Part shown: positions 9,013-15,782 of the stretch, in pieces
How the letters are laid out: each line of letters begins with the position of its first letter
Position numbering within the stretch: position 1 is the first letter of the stretch
NCBI GenBank assembly: GCA_004357655.1
Contig: SMVQ01000172.1
Coordinates: forward strand, 1 to 41,550
Length of the DNA stretch: 41,550 nucleotides
Reading direction: 5' to 3'
DNA from: Planctomycetota bacterium
GTDB lineage: Bacteria > Planctomycetota > UBA1135 > GCA-002686595
Translations under genes and position numbers: made by a program
Notes under the pieces: model-generated
Told to the model about the DNA's origin: nothing
The model's input: only the letters and a program-made list of their open reading frames with translations
The model's database searches: none

Positions 9013-9182
9013 CGCATGCCTCCAAGGTCGATCACGGCTGCTCGGAGCGGCTGCTCGGTGAATGCACCACCCGCGGGCCGCCGGGCCCGGCATTCTCGCA
9101 CATCGACCGCCGCGACCCGCACGACCAGGTAGGACCGGCCCTCCCAGGCTGCCTCGGGTTCGAGTACGCGCGGAGCACGCAT
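9009..9182 (-). CDS. Candidate small protein, 57 residues, between ABC permease and MoeB
   Basis: The frame from the ATG at 9182 to the TGA at 9011-9009 encodes a 57-residue protein of mixed charge starting MRAPRVLEPEAAWEGRSYLV. The start is 4 bases after the permease stop, and the stop overlaps the start of the rhodanese-MoeB gene in an ATGA arrangement, which is typical of translational coupling. A GGAGGG stretch lies about 15 bases upstream of the ATG, rather far for a ribosome-binding site. It ends in two adjacent residues (GlyGly followed by Met-Arg), so it does not have the C-terminal GlyGly of MoaD/ThiS carriers. It matches no family I recognise. In DNA this GC-rich an open frame of this size could be chance; the tight fit between its neighbours is the main support. 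Confidence 0.4.
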   Translation of the reverse strand: MRAPRVLEPEAAWEGRSYLVVRVAAVDVRECRARRPAGGAFTEQPLRAAVIDLGGMR

Positions 9183-9186
9183 CCGG

Positions 9187-9951
9187 CTACGGCACCCTCC
9201 GGTGCACGACCCACAGCGCTCCGGCGTAGACCGCGGCACAGTACCCGACCATCCCGAGCTCGATCCACACCTTCAACTCGTCATCGATCGTGATCCGAAT
9301 GAACTGCTCCAGGTCCACGATCCGGAACAGCGAGTAGTGCGTGATCGTCTTCACGACGTAGATCGAAAATTGGAAGACCGAGAAGAACAGCATCCCTACC
9401 GCGATCTTGAGCGGCTGGCTGTCCATCGCCGACCACAGGAACGTCGTGGTGTAGATGCAGGCCAGGAACAGCGACGAGTGGATCGAGCACAAGGCGAGCT
9501 CGCCGTACGTCATCGTCGCGTCGACCGTCGCGAGCAGCGCCGGGATCGTCGCGCTCGACAGGAACACGGGCACGACGATCGCCAGCAAGCCGCCGACGTA
9601 GCGCTCGGTCGTGATCCGAGTTCGGGACACCGGGCGGCCCATCCAGATCTCGAGCGTCCCGCGGTGGGCCTCGCCCGCGACGGCGTTGATAGCGAAGAGC
9701 ACCGCCGCCGCGGCGCCCAGCGTGTTGCACGCCTTGAAGTAGTGTTGCCCCACGACGTAGCCCGAGACGCCGGTCGACTCCATGAGCTCGATCTGCTCGC
9801 GCAACCACGGCAGCGGCGCGGCCATGGTCTTCAGCGTCTTGACGTTCTCCGCGAAGCTCGGCCACCAGACGATCGCCGCGGCGAGCAGTGCCTCGAGCAC
9901 GATGAAGAAGACGAGGCCGAGCAACGTGTACCAGCGCGCCTGCCTGCTCAT
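9187..9951 (-). CDS. ABC-2 type transporter permease
   Basis: The protein has 254 residues starting MSRQARWYTLLGLVFF. Its start codon overlaps the stop of the ATPase gene in a TGATG arrangement, so the two are translationally coupled. About six hydrophobic segments are visible, including residues 9-31, a segment around LGAAAAVLFAINAVAGE, and the final VGYCAAVYAGALWVV. The cytoplasmic loop HRGTLEIWMGRPVSRTRI is the typical ABC-2 permease signature (gene product with RGTLE followed by PVSR). With the adjacent ATPase it would form an export-type ABC transporter of the NodJ/NatB kind. The substrate is not evident. The rest of the run (small gene, rhodanese-MoeB) gives no clear hint of a shared pathway. 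Confidence 0.85.
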   Translation of the reverse strand: MSRQARWYTLLGLVFFIVLEALLAAAIVWWPSFAENVKTLKTMAAPLPWLREQIELMESTGVSGYVVGQHYFKACNTLGAAAAVLFAINAVAGEAHRGTLEIWMGRPVSRTRITTERYVGGLLAIVVPVFLSSATIPALLATVDATMTYGELALCSIHSSLFLACIYTTTFLWSAMDSQPLKIAVGMLFFSVFQFSIYVVKTITHYSLFRIVDLEQFIRITIDDELKVWIELGMVGYCAAVYAGALWVVHRRVP

Positions 9952-10925
9952 CAGCAAGCCTCCACGCCGTACAGCTCGCGGTACAGCTCCTTGAGCGACA
10001 AGAGCCCGTGCTCGATGCTCGCGGGGGCGGGCAGACCCTCCAGCGCGGCGAACCTGGCCAGGAATGCGCGCGGGTCGGCGCTCGTGAGTGACACCGTCAC
10101 GCGCGCGCCTTCGCGGCGGACGGAGTCGACGCCATGGACTTCGAGCCGGTTCTCGATCCCGGAGATGTCGGCGTCCGGGCCCCAGGTGAAGATCACGATG
10201 CGCGATGAGCGTTCGCGGACGTCCGCCATCGTCTCGTCCGCGACGAGTCGACCTTCGTTCAAGAACACGAGCCGGTTGCACACGAGGTCGACCTCGTCGA
10301 GATGATGGGAGGAGAGCAGGATCGTCGTGCCGCGCGCGGCATCCGCCCGTAGCTGCTCGAGGACGATGCTGCGCGCCGAGGGGTCGAGGCCGTCGGTGGG
10401 CTCGTCGAGGATGCGCACGCCCACGTCGGGCGCCATGGCGGCGGCGAAGACGAGTTGGCGCTTCATCCCGTGGCTGTAGCCGCGGACGCGGCGCTCCAGC
10501 GGCAACCCCATCTCCCCGGCCATCCCGAGCGCGCGGGCCCGCGCCGCCGCCCCGCGCCCGCGCAAGAACCAGGTGAGGTGCTCGGCGCCGCGCATCTCGC
10601 CGTAGAGGTGCAGCTCGCCGGGGGAGTAGGTGATGCGCCGGCGGATGGCCGTGCCGTCACCCCTGAGCGGCACGCCGTCGACGGCGGCCGAGCCCGCGTC
10701 GGGCCGGACGAGGCCGGTGAGGATGCGCATGAACGTGCTCTTGCCGCTGCCGTTCGGGCCGAGCAGGCCCGTGACTACTCCGGGGCCGATCTCCAGCGTG
10801 AGGGGATGCAGCGCGGTCTTCGGACCGAAGCGCCGCGTGACGCCCCGGGCCACGATCCGCCGATCGCCCGGTACCGGGGCGTGCGTCGGATCGGGGCTGG
10901 CGGTCTCCGTGCTCGTACGGCCCAT
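9951..10925 (-). CDS. ABC transporter ATP-binding protein
   Basis: The protein has 324 residues from the ATG at 10925; a GTG four codons upstream (10937) is an alternative. It has Walker A GPNGSGKST, Walker B with the following glutamate in VRILDEPTDGLD, the switch histidine in LLSSHHLDEVD, and a degenerate signature YSHGMKRQ in place of LSGGQ, which is common in ABC-2 export ATPases. After about residue 220 comes a C-terminal extension (IVIFTWGPDADISGIENRL and onward) typical of multidrug/Nod-factor-type ATPases. It is coupled to the permease gene by a TGATG overlap. The kinase-like gene on the other strand starts 56 bases away, so divergent promoters must lie in a very short space; none is obvious. 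The substrate is unknown. Confidence 0.9.
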   Translation of the reverse strand: MGRTSTETASPDPTHAPVPGDRRIVARGVTRRFGPKTALHPLTLEIGPGVVTGLLGPNGSGKSTFMRILTGLVRPDAGSAAVDGVPLRGDGTAIRRRITYSPGELHLYGEMRGAEHLTWFLRGRGAAARARALGMAGEMGLPLERRVRGYSHGMKRQLVFAAAMAPDVGVRILDEPTDGLDPSARSIVLEQLRADAARGTTILLSSHHLDEVDLVCNRLVFLNEGRLVADETMADVRERSSRIVIFTWGPDADISGIENRLEVHGVDSVRREGARVTVSLTSADPRAFLARFAALEGLPAPASIEHGLLSLKELYRELYGVEAC

Positions 10926-10981
10926 CGCGTGCCGCACCGCGGGCTTGGAACTTGCGGCGCGGGGCGGAGAATAGGCGTGGC

Positions 10982-11740
10982 ATGGTCGAGTCGCAAGAGA
11001 TCCGCGTATTGAAGCGCGACGTGTTCGGCCGCGTGGAGCTCCTCGGGCGTGGCGGCGGGCTCTTCGTGCGGCGCATCGCGTGCGGAGGACGCGTGCCCGG
11101 CTCGCGACTCGTGGCGCGAGCGCTCGCGCGACGCGAACGACGTGCGCTCACGGCCCTCGCGGGCCTCGTCGGTATCCCGCGGCTCGTCGTGGACGAGAGC
11201 CTCGCGGGGCTGCGCGACGCCGACGGCTTCGCGCCGGATGCCCGCGACGTCGTGCTCCGGTCGTGGATCGAGGGCGTACCCCTGCACCTGGCCGAGCGCC
11301 TGCCGGGCGATTTCTTTGATCAGCTCGACGCGCTCGTCGGCGAGATGCACGCGCGCGGTGTCTGCCACAACGACCTGCACAAGGAGCAGAACATCGTCGT
11401 GGACGCCGGCGGCTGGCCCGCGCTCATCGACTTCCAGCTCGCGAGCGTGCACTCCGGCGACTCCCACGTGCGACGCGCGCGGATCCAGGACGACCTGCGC
11501 CACCTCATGAAGCACCGTCGGCGATACACGCGCGATGGACGCGGACCGGCCGAGGTCGGAGCCGGCGGTTCCGGCCGCGGGATCCGCCGCTCGCCCGCGG
11601 CGCTCGCGTGGCGCCGGCTCGCGAAGCCGGTCTACGTCTGGATCACGCGCGGAATCCTGCATACCCGGGACGGCGAGGAGCGCCGGCCCAGCTCAGGGCC
11701 GTGGCCTGAGTGGGGGCCGCCCGTCGGCCCGCGCCCGTAG
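10982..11740 (+). CDS. Small protein-kinase-fold protein (RIO/Kdo-kinase-like)
   Basis: The chosen start at 10982 gives 252 residues (MVESQEIRVLKRDVFG). The central part has the hallmarks of a small kinase fold: a catalytic-loop-like HNDLHKEQNIVVD and, 10 residues on, LIDFQLAS, where the metal-binding DFG is replaced by DFQ. The N-terminal lobe is short (FVRRIACGGRVPG, VARALARRERRALTAL), and an obvious VAIK lysine is not seen. The loop HGDLH or HNDLH followed by N suits RIO, ABC1 or Kdo/lipopolysaccharide core kinases better than classical Ser/Thr kinases. The last 60 residues are basic and proline-rich with no recognised domain. It could phosphorylate a protein, sugar or lipid; the sequence does not decide. 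It is followed by the large palindrome at 11757. Confidence 0.65.
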   Translation: MVESQEIRVLKRDVFGRVELLGRGGGLFVRRIACGGRVPGSRLVARALARRERRALTALAGLVGIPRLVVDESLAGLRDADGFAPDARDVVLRSWIEGVPLHLAERLPGDFFDQLDALVGEMHARGVCHNDLHKEQNIVVDAGGWPALIDFQLASVHSGDSHVRRARIQDDLRHLMKHRRRYTRDGRGPAEVGAGGSGRGIRRSPAALAWRRLAKPVYVWITRGILHTRDGEERRPSSGPWPEWGPPVGPRP

Positions 11741-11756
11741 CCCGCGCTGCCCTGTT

Positions 11757-11882
11757 TCCTGTCCGTTCCGTTCCCTTCCTGTTTTCCTGCTATGTCTGCT
11801 TCTGGTCAGGCATGGGCGGCAGCCCATGCCTGACCAGAAGCAGACATAGCAGGAAAACAGGAAGGGAACGGAACGGACAGGA
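11757..11882. repeat. Perfect palindrome, 61-bp arms, 4-nt loop
   Basis: Bases 11757-11817 are the exact reverse complement of 11822-11882, checked base by base, with only GGCA (11818-11821) between them. The outer two thirds of the left arm is pyrimidine-rich (repeats of CCGTTCC and TTCCTG); the tip is mixed sequence. It lies between the kinase-like gene (stop at 11740) and trkA (start at 11921), both on the plus strand. It could act as a strong terminator for the first gene, or be a palindromic mobile element. It contains no recognised protein frame. Confidence 0.95.
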
Positions 11883-11920
11883 TTGGAAAGCGGCGGGCCT
11901 GTCCCTATGGTGACGCGACG

Positions 11921-13264
11921 ATGAACATCGTCATCGTCGGAGCGGGTGAAGTGGGCACCCACCTTGCGGACATCCTGTCGCGGGAGAAGCATTCCGTCTC
12001 GGTCATCGACCCCGATCCGTCGAAGGCGCGCCGGCTCATGGAGTCGCTCGACGTGCAGGCGCTCGTGGGTGACGGGACCCGAGCGGACATCCTGACCCAG
12101 GCCGGAGCCTCCAAGGCGGATCTCGTCGTGGCCGTGTCCGACGACGACCGCGTGAACATGCTCGCGTGCGTCTTCGCGAAGCAGATGGGCGCGAAGCGCC
12201 TCATCCTGCGCCTCAAGGACACGGGCATGCTGGCGGGGTACCGCTATTTCTACAAGCAGACGCTCGGCTTCGATGTCGTGCTCTCGACCGAGGAGCTCGC
12301 TGCGGAGGAGATCCTGGGGACCGTGCGCGAGCACCACGCGCTCGAGGTCGAGACGTTCGCCGACGGGCGCGTTCAGCTCCGGCGGCTGCGGTTGCGCGAA
12401 GAGAGCGAGCTGACCTCCGAGCCGATCGCGCGCCTGCGCCTGCCCGCGGGGGTGTTGATCGTCGCGGTGGCGCGCAAGGAGTCGTTCGTGCTGCCCGACG
12501 GGGATCACCAGCTACAGGTCGGCGATCAGATCTACCTGATCGGGCAGGCGGGCGACCTCGATGCATTCGAGCGGATGGCGGGCGAGCGTACAGCCTTGCG
12601 CCGCAGCGTCGTGATCATGGGCGCGGGCGGGATCGGAAGGGAAGTGACGCGCAAGCTGCGCGGGACCTCGGGGATCTCGATCCGCGTGATCGAGCGCGAC
12701 GCGAATCGCGCGCGCGCCTTCGCTTCGGAGAACACCTCGGACGTGCTCACGATCGTGGGCGACGCGACCGATATCGACCTCCTGCTCGAGGAACGGATTG
12801 GGGAGGCGAACATCTTCATCGCGACGAGCGGGGACGACGAGCAGAACATGGTCGCGTGCCAGCTCGCGCGCTCGCTCGGGGTCGAGCGCACGGTCGCGAT
12901 GGTCAACAAGAGCGGGTACCGCCAGATCTACGACCTGCTCGGGATCGACCAGGCGATCGCGCCGCGCGTACTGTGCTCGAACAGCATTCTGAGGTTCGTG
13001 CACTCGGGGTCGGTCGCGGCGATCTCGGTCATCGGCGACGGTCGCGCGGAAGTCCTCGAGCTCCATGTGGGATTCAAGGAGGGCAAGGAGATCAAGGTGA
13101 AGAACCTCGGGCTGCCCCGGGGAGCTGTGCTCGGCGCGATCGTGCGCAAGGAGCAGGTGATCATCCCGAACGGGGACACGCCGGTCGCCGCGGGCGATCA
13201 AGTGATCGTCTTCACCTTGCCCGAGAACCTCGAGCAGGTGGAGCACATCTTCAAAGGGAAGTAG
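11921..13264 (+). CDS. trkA: Trk potassium uptake regulatory subunit TrkA
   Basis: This 447-residue protein has the duplicated RCK architecture of TrkA. The first Rossmann domain has GAGEVGTHLADIL and the adenine-ribose-binding acidic residue in VIDPDPSKARRL; the second begins near residue 227 with MGAGGIGREVTRKL. Each is followed by a TrkA-C-type ligand-binding domain (ILIVAVARKESFVLPDGD in the first; GAVLGAIVRKEQVIIPNGD in the second). It is a peripheral cytoplasmic protein that binds NAD(H) or ATP/ADP and gates the TrkH channel. The length matches enterobacterial TrkA (458). TrkH follows 24 bases downstream, so the two form an operon. The start lies 38 bases after the large palindrome and has no convincing Shine-Dalgarno sequence. 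Confidence 0.95.
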   Translation: MNIVIVGAGEVGTHLADILSREKHSVSVIDPDPSKARRLMESLDVQALVGDGTRADILTQAGASKADLVVAVSDDDRVNMLACVFAKQMGAKRLILRLKDTGMLAGYRYFYKQTLGFDVVLSTEELAAEEILGTVREHHALEVETFADGRVQLRRLRLREESELTSEPIARLRLPAGVLIVAVARKESFVLPDGDHQLQVGDQIYLIGQAGDLDAFERMAGERTALRRSVVIMGAGGIGREVTRKLRGTSGISIRVIERDANRARAFASENTSDVLTIVGDATDIDLLLEERIGEANIFIATSGDDEQNMVACQLARSLGVERTVAMVNKSGYRQIYDLLGIDQAIAPRVLCSNSILRFVHSGSVAAISVIGDGRAEVLELHVGFKEGKEIKVKNLGLPRGAVLGAIVRKEQVIIPNGDTPVAAGDQVIVFTLPENLEQVEHIFKGK

Positions 13265-13288
13265 AAGGGCACCCGGCCTTCAGCCGTC

Positions 13289-14800
13289 ATGAACCTGCGC
13301 GCCGTAGTCCGGATGCTCGGCATCGTGCTGCTCCTGATCGCGGGCTTTCTCCTCGTCCCCGCGCTCGTCGCGCTGATCTATGACGAAGTACGCGAGTTCT
13401 GGGCCTGCGTCCTGTCCGCGGCACTCTCCGCCGCGGTCGGTGGCTTCCTCGCCTGGTGGAACCGAAGCTCCACCAAAGCGGTCCATGGCCGGCCGGACTA
13501 CTTTCGGCGCGAGGGGCTCGCCGTCGTCGGCCTCTCCTGGCTCGTGGGCGGTGTCGCTGGGGCCCTGCCGTACATGTTCACGGGGACGTTCAGCTCCTTC
13601 GTCGACGCGCTCTTCGAGTCCGTGTCGGGGTTGACGACGACGGGCTCCACCGTCCTCTCGCCGGAGGGCATCGACGCGCTCCCGATGAGTATCGCGTTCT
13701 GGCGCTCCTTCACCCATTGGCTGGGCGGGTTCGGGATCGTCATGGTCTTCGTGGTGATCTTCCCGACGGGCGGGCGCAGTCTGTTCAGGTCGGAGGTGCC
13801 GGGGATCGCGCGTGAAGCGGGGCGTCAACGAGTGCGCGACAGCGCGCTGGCGCTGATGCGAATCTACGTGGGGATCAGCGTGATCGAATTCGTGCTGCTC
13901 TACTTGGCGGGGATGACGGTCTTTGACTCCGTGATCCACACTTTCGGCACGATCGCGACGGGCGGGTTCTCGAACCACTCCGAGAGCATCGCGTACTTCC
14001 AATCGGTGCAGATCGAGATGATCATCACCGTCTTCATGTTCGTGTCCGGGATCAACTTCGCGATCTACGACGTCCTTCTGCGCGTCGGGCCGCGACCCGC
14101 CTGGCGGCGGTTCATCGGCTCGGCCGAGGCGCGCGCCTACGCGGGCATCATCTTCGGTTCGACCGTGTTCATCGCGTGTGTGCTCTGGTTCTGGGGCGGC
14201 AGCAACGGGGACGTGGGCTCGGGGCTCCCCGACTACCGTCACTTCTGGCAGGCGATGCGCGACAGCGTCTTCCAGGTCGTCTGCCTCGAGACAAGCACGG
14301 GCTACGGCACGGCGGACTTCGACCGTTGGCCCCAGGTGTGCCGCGTACTGCTCATGTTGATCGCGGTCATCGGCGCGTGCGCCGGCTCCACGGGCGGCGG
14401 GATGAAGGTCGTGCGCATCCTCATCGTCGCCAAGGCGGCACTGAACGGCGTCAGGCGCTTCGTGCGGCCGCGCGCGATCCATGCCGTGCGGATGGACGGC
14501 CAGACGCTCGACGAGGGCATCGTGGCCTCCGTCACGAGCTACTTCGCCCTGTGGATCTTCGTGTTCCTCGGCGGGACGCTCTTCTTGTCGGGCTACGGAT
14601 ACGACCTCGCGACGTCCTCGACAGCCGTGCTCGCGACGCTGAACAACATCGGACCAGGCCTCGCCAAGGTGGGGCCGGCGATGAACTTCGCCGAGCTCCC
14701 CGACCTCGGGAAGCTGCTCCTCACCGTGTTCATGGTCCTCGGGCGGCTCGAGTTCTACGCCGTGGTCGCGTTGTTCGTGCCTAGTTTTTGGAGGAGGTAG
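13289..14800 (+). CDS. trkH: Trk potassium uptake channel TrkH
   Basis: This is a 503-residue integral membrane protein with four repeated helix-pore-helix units. The pore-loop glycines are visible in SVSGLTTTGSTVL, IATGGFSNHSES, ETSTGYGTADFD and LNNIGPGLAKVG, and the conserved STGGGMKVVRI follows the third unit. Together with TrkA it forms the potassium-conducting Trk/Ktr complex of the inner membrane. The N-terminus has two extra helices (LGIVLLLIAGFLLVPALVALIY onward), as in TrkH rather than the shorter KtrB. Length and motifs are intact. Its TAG stop (14798-14800) lies inside the left end of the large inverted repeat 14797-15123, which probably ends its transcript. Confidence 0.95.
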   Translation: MNLRAVVRMLGIVLLLIAGFLLVPALVALIYDEVREFWACVLSAALSAAVGGFLAWWNRSSTKAVHGRPDYFRREGLAVVGLSWLVGGVAGALPYMFTGTFSSFVDALFESVSGLTTTGSTVLSPEGIDALPMSIAFWRSFTHWLGGFGIVMVFVVIFPTGGRSLFRSEVPGIAREAGRQRVRDSALALMRIYVGISVIEFVLLYLAGMTVFDSVIHTFGTIATGGFSNHSESIAYFQSVQIEMIITVFMFVSGINFAIYDVLLRVGPRPAWRRFIGSAEARAYAGIIFGSTVFIACVLWFWGGSNGDVGSGLPDYRHFWQAMRDSVFQVVCLETSTGYGTADFDRWPQVCRVLLMLIAVIGACAGSTGGGMKVVRILIVAKAALNGVRRFVRPRAIHAVRMDGQTLDEGIVASVTSYFALWIFVFLGGTLFLSGYGYDLATSSTAVLATLNNIGPGLAKVGPAMNFAELPDLGKLLLTVFMVLGRLEFYAVVALFVPSFWRR

Positions 14801-15123
14801 GGGACTCGTGGGTCCTCCCGCGAGGCCCCTACGCCACGCCGTGCAGGCGGGGCCGGCGGCGTAGCCGCCGTATCGCGCCGCAGGCGCATCTCGCGCTTGG
14901 CGCGAATTCATCGGCCCGTAGGGCCGTCCTCTCCTCAGGACAATGGTGCCGGGACCGTGCCTGAAATCGACCGGGGGCGCTCCACGAGAGCAGGCCGGCC
15001 CTACGGGCCGATGAATTCGCGCCGGGCGCGAGATGCGCCTGCGGCGCTGCGGCGGCTATGCCGCCGGCCCCGCCTGCACGGCGTGGCGTAGGGGCCTCGC
15101 GGGCGGACCCGCGAGGCCCCTAC
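14797..15123. repeat. Large inverted repeat, about 128-bp arms, each a chain of five hairpins
   Basis: Bases 14797-14925 and 14997-15123 are inverted copies that differ by a handful of substitutions and a 2-base indel, around a 71-base spacer. Within the left arm five small hairpins follow each other, most with 3-base loops: 14797-14832, 14854-14870 (stem CGGCGGC, loop GTA), 14875-14887, 14891-14905 (stem TCGCGC, loop TTG) and 14912-14926 (stem CGGCCC, loop GTA). The right arm mirrors them. The outermost bases are GTAGGGG on each strand, and the TAG in each is the stop codon of the converging gene (trkH at 14798-14800; the lipoprotein at 15122-15120). This fills the 319-base gene-free gap. 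It could be a non-autonomous palindromic mobile element, a bidirectional terminator or both. Confidence 0.9.
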
Positions 15124-15782
15124 ATCACGTCGTCCCGATACACCCAGGCCTTGTACCGATGGCGGTCGCGGCGGTGCGTCACGAGCCGCCACAGGTCCTC
15201 GGGGCCCATGACCGTCAAAAACTGGCGTGCGCCGTCGGCGGTCTCGATCGTCAGGAGTCCCGAGACCAGACCGAGCAGGCGCCGATCGCCCTCGCGCTCC
15301 GAGAACACGGCCGCGCCGATCTGATCGGGTCGCGCGCGAATCTGCAGGGGGACTTCGAGGAGGATGCCGTACACGCGTGGATCCGTGAGGACCTCGACGT
15401 GCTCCTCCCACGGGCCTTCCTCCGTGCGGCCGACGATGATGAGGATCTCGCCTTCGTGCGGCTGAAAGAACGTCATCGGGACGCTCGGCAGGCGAATCTC
15501 GGTCTCGGCCGTGTAGAGGCCGCCGCCCAGGGGCTCGATCACCGTCGGTTCGATGCTCGGGCCGTCGCCGAACCACGCGGTGATCTCGATGGCCCCCGAG
15601 CGCGCCGTGCGGCCGAGGAACACGACCCCGAACTCGGTCGAGACGCCGAGCTCCGACCCGCCCGGCGTGGTGATCTGGAGCACCGGATCGACGACGGCGC
15701 GGTTCCCGACGCAACCCGCGCTCGCGAGACAGAGGAGCAACGCGAGGGGCCGCGGAGGGAACAAGGATAGCGGGGAGCTCAC
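15120..15782 (-). CDS. Predicted lipoprotein of unknown function
   Basis: The protein has 220 residues from a GTG start at 15782 that overlaps the stop of the upstream gene in a GTGA arrangement. The N-terminus MSSPLSLFPPRPLALLLCLASAGC is a lipoprotein signal with a lipobox (LASAGC) and the acylated cysteine at residue 24. The mature part is beta-rich and acidic, with no motif I can assign (ITAWFGDGPSIEPTVIEPL; FFQPHEGEILIIVGRTEEG; QFLTVMGPEDLWRLVTHRR). It would be membrane-anchored by lipid outside the cytoplasm. The translational overlap with the exported metallopeptidase-like gene suggests co-expression and perhaps a shared role at the cell envelope. The stop codon lies in the right end of the large inverted repeat. 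Confidence 0.7.
   Translation of the reverse strand: MSSPLSLFPPRPLALLLCLASAGCVGNRAVVDPVLQITTPGGSELGVSTEFGVVFLGRTARSGAIEITAWFGDGPSIEPTVIEPLGGGLYTAETEIRLPSVPMTFFQPHEGEILIIVGRTEEGPWEEHVEVLTDPRVYGILLEVPLQIRARPDQIGAAVFSEREGDRRLLGLVSGLLTIETADGARQFLTVMGPEDLWRLVTHRRDRHRYKAWVYRDDVM

Noticed and set aside
14897-15091. Short open frames inside the large inverted repeat
   Set aside because: They are arginine- and alanine-rich, appear in mirrored form in both arms because of the repeat, and match no transposase or known peptide.
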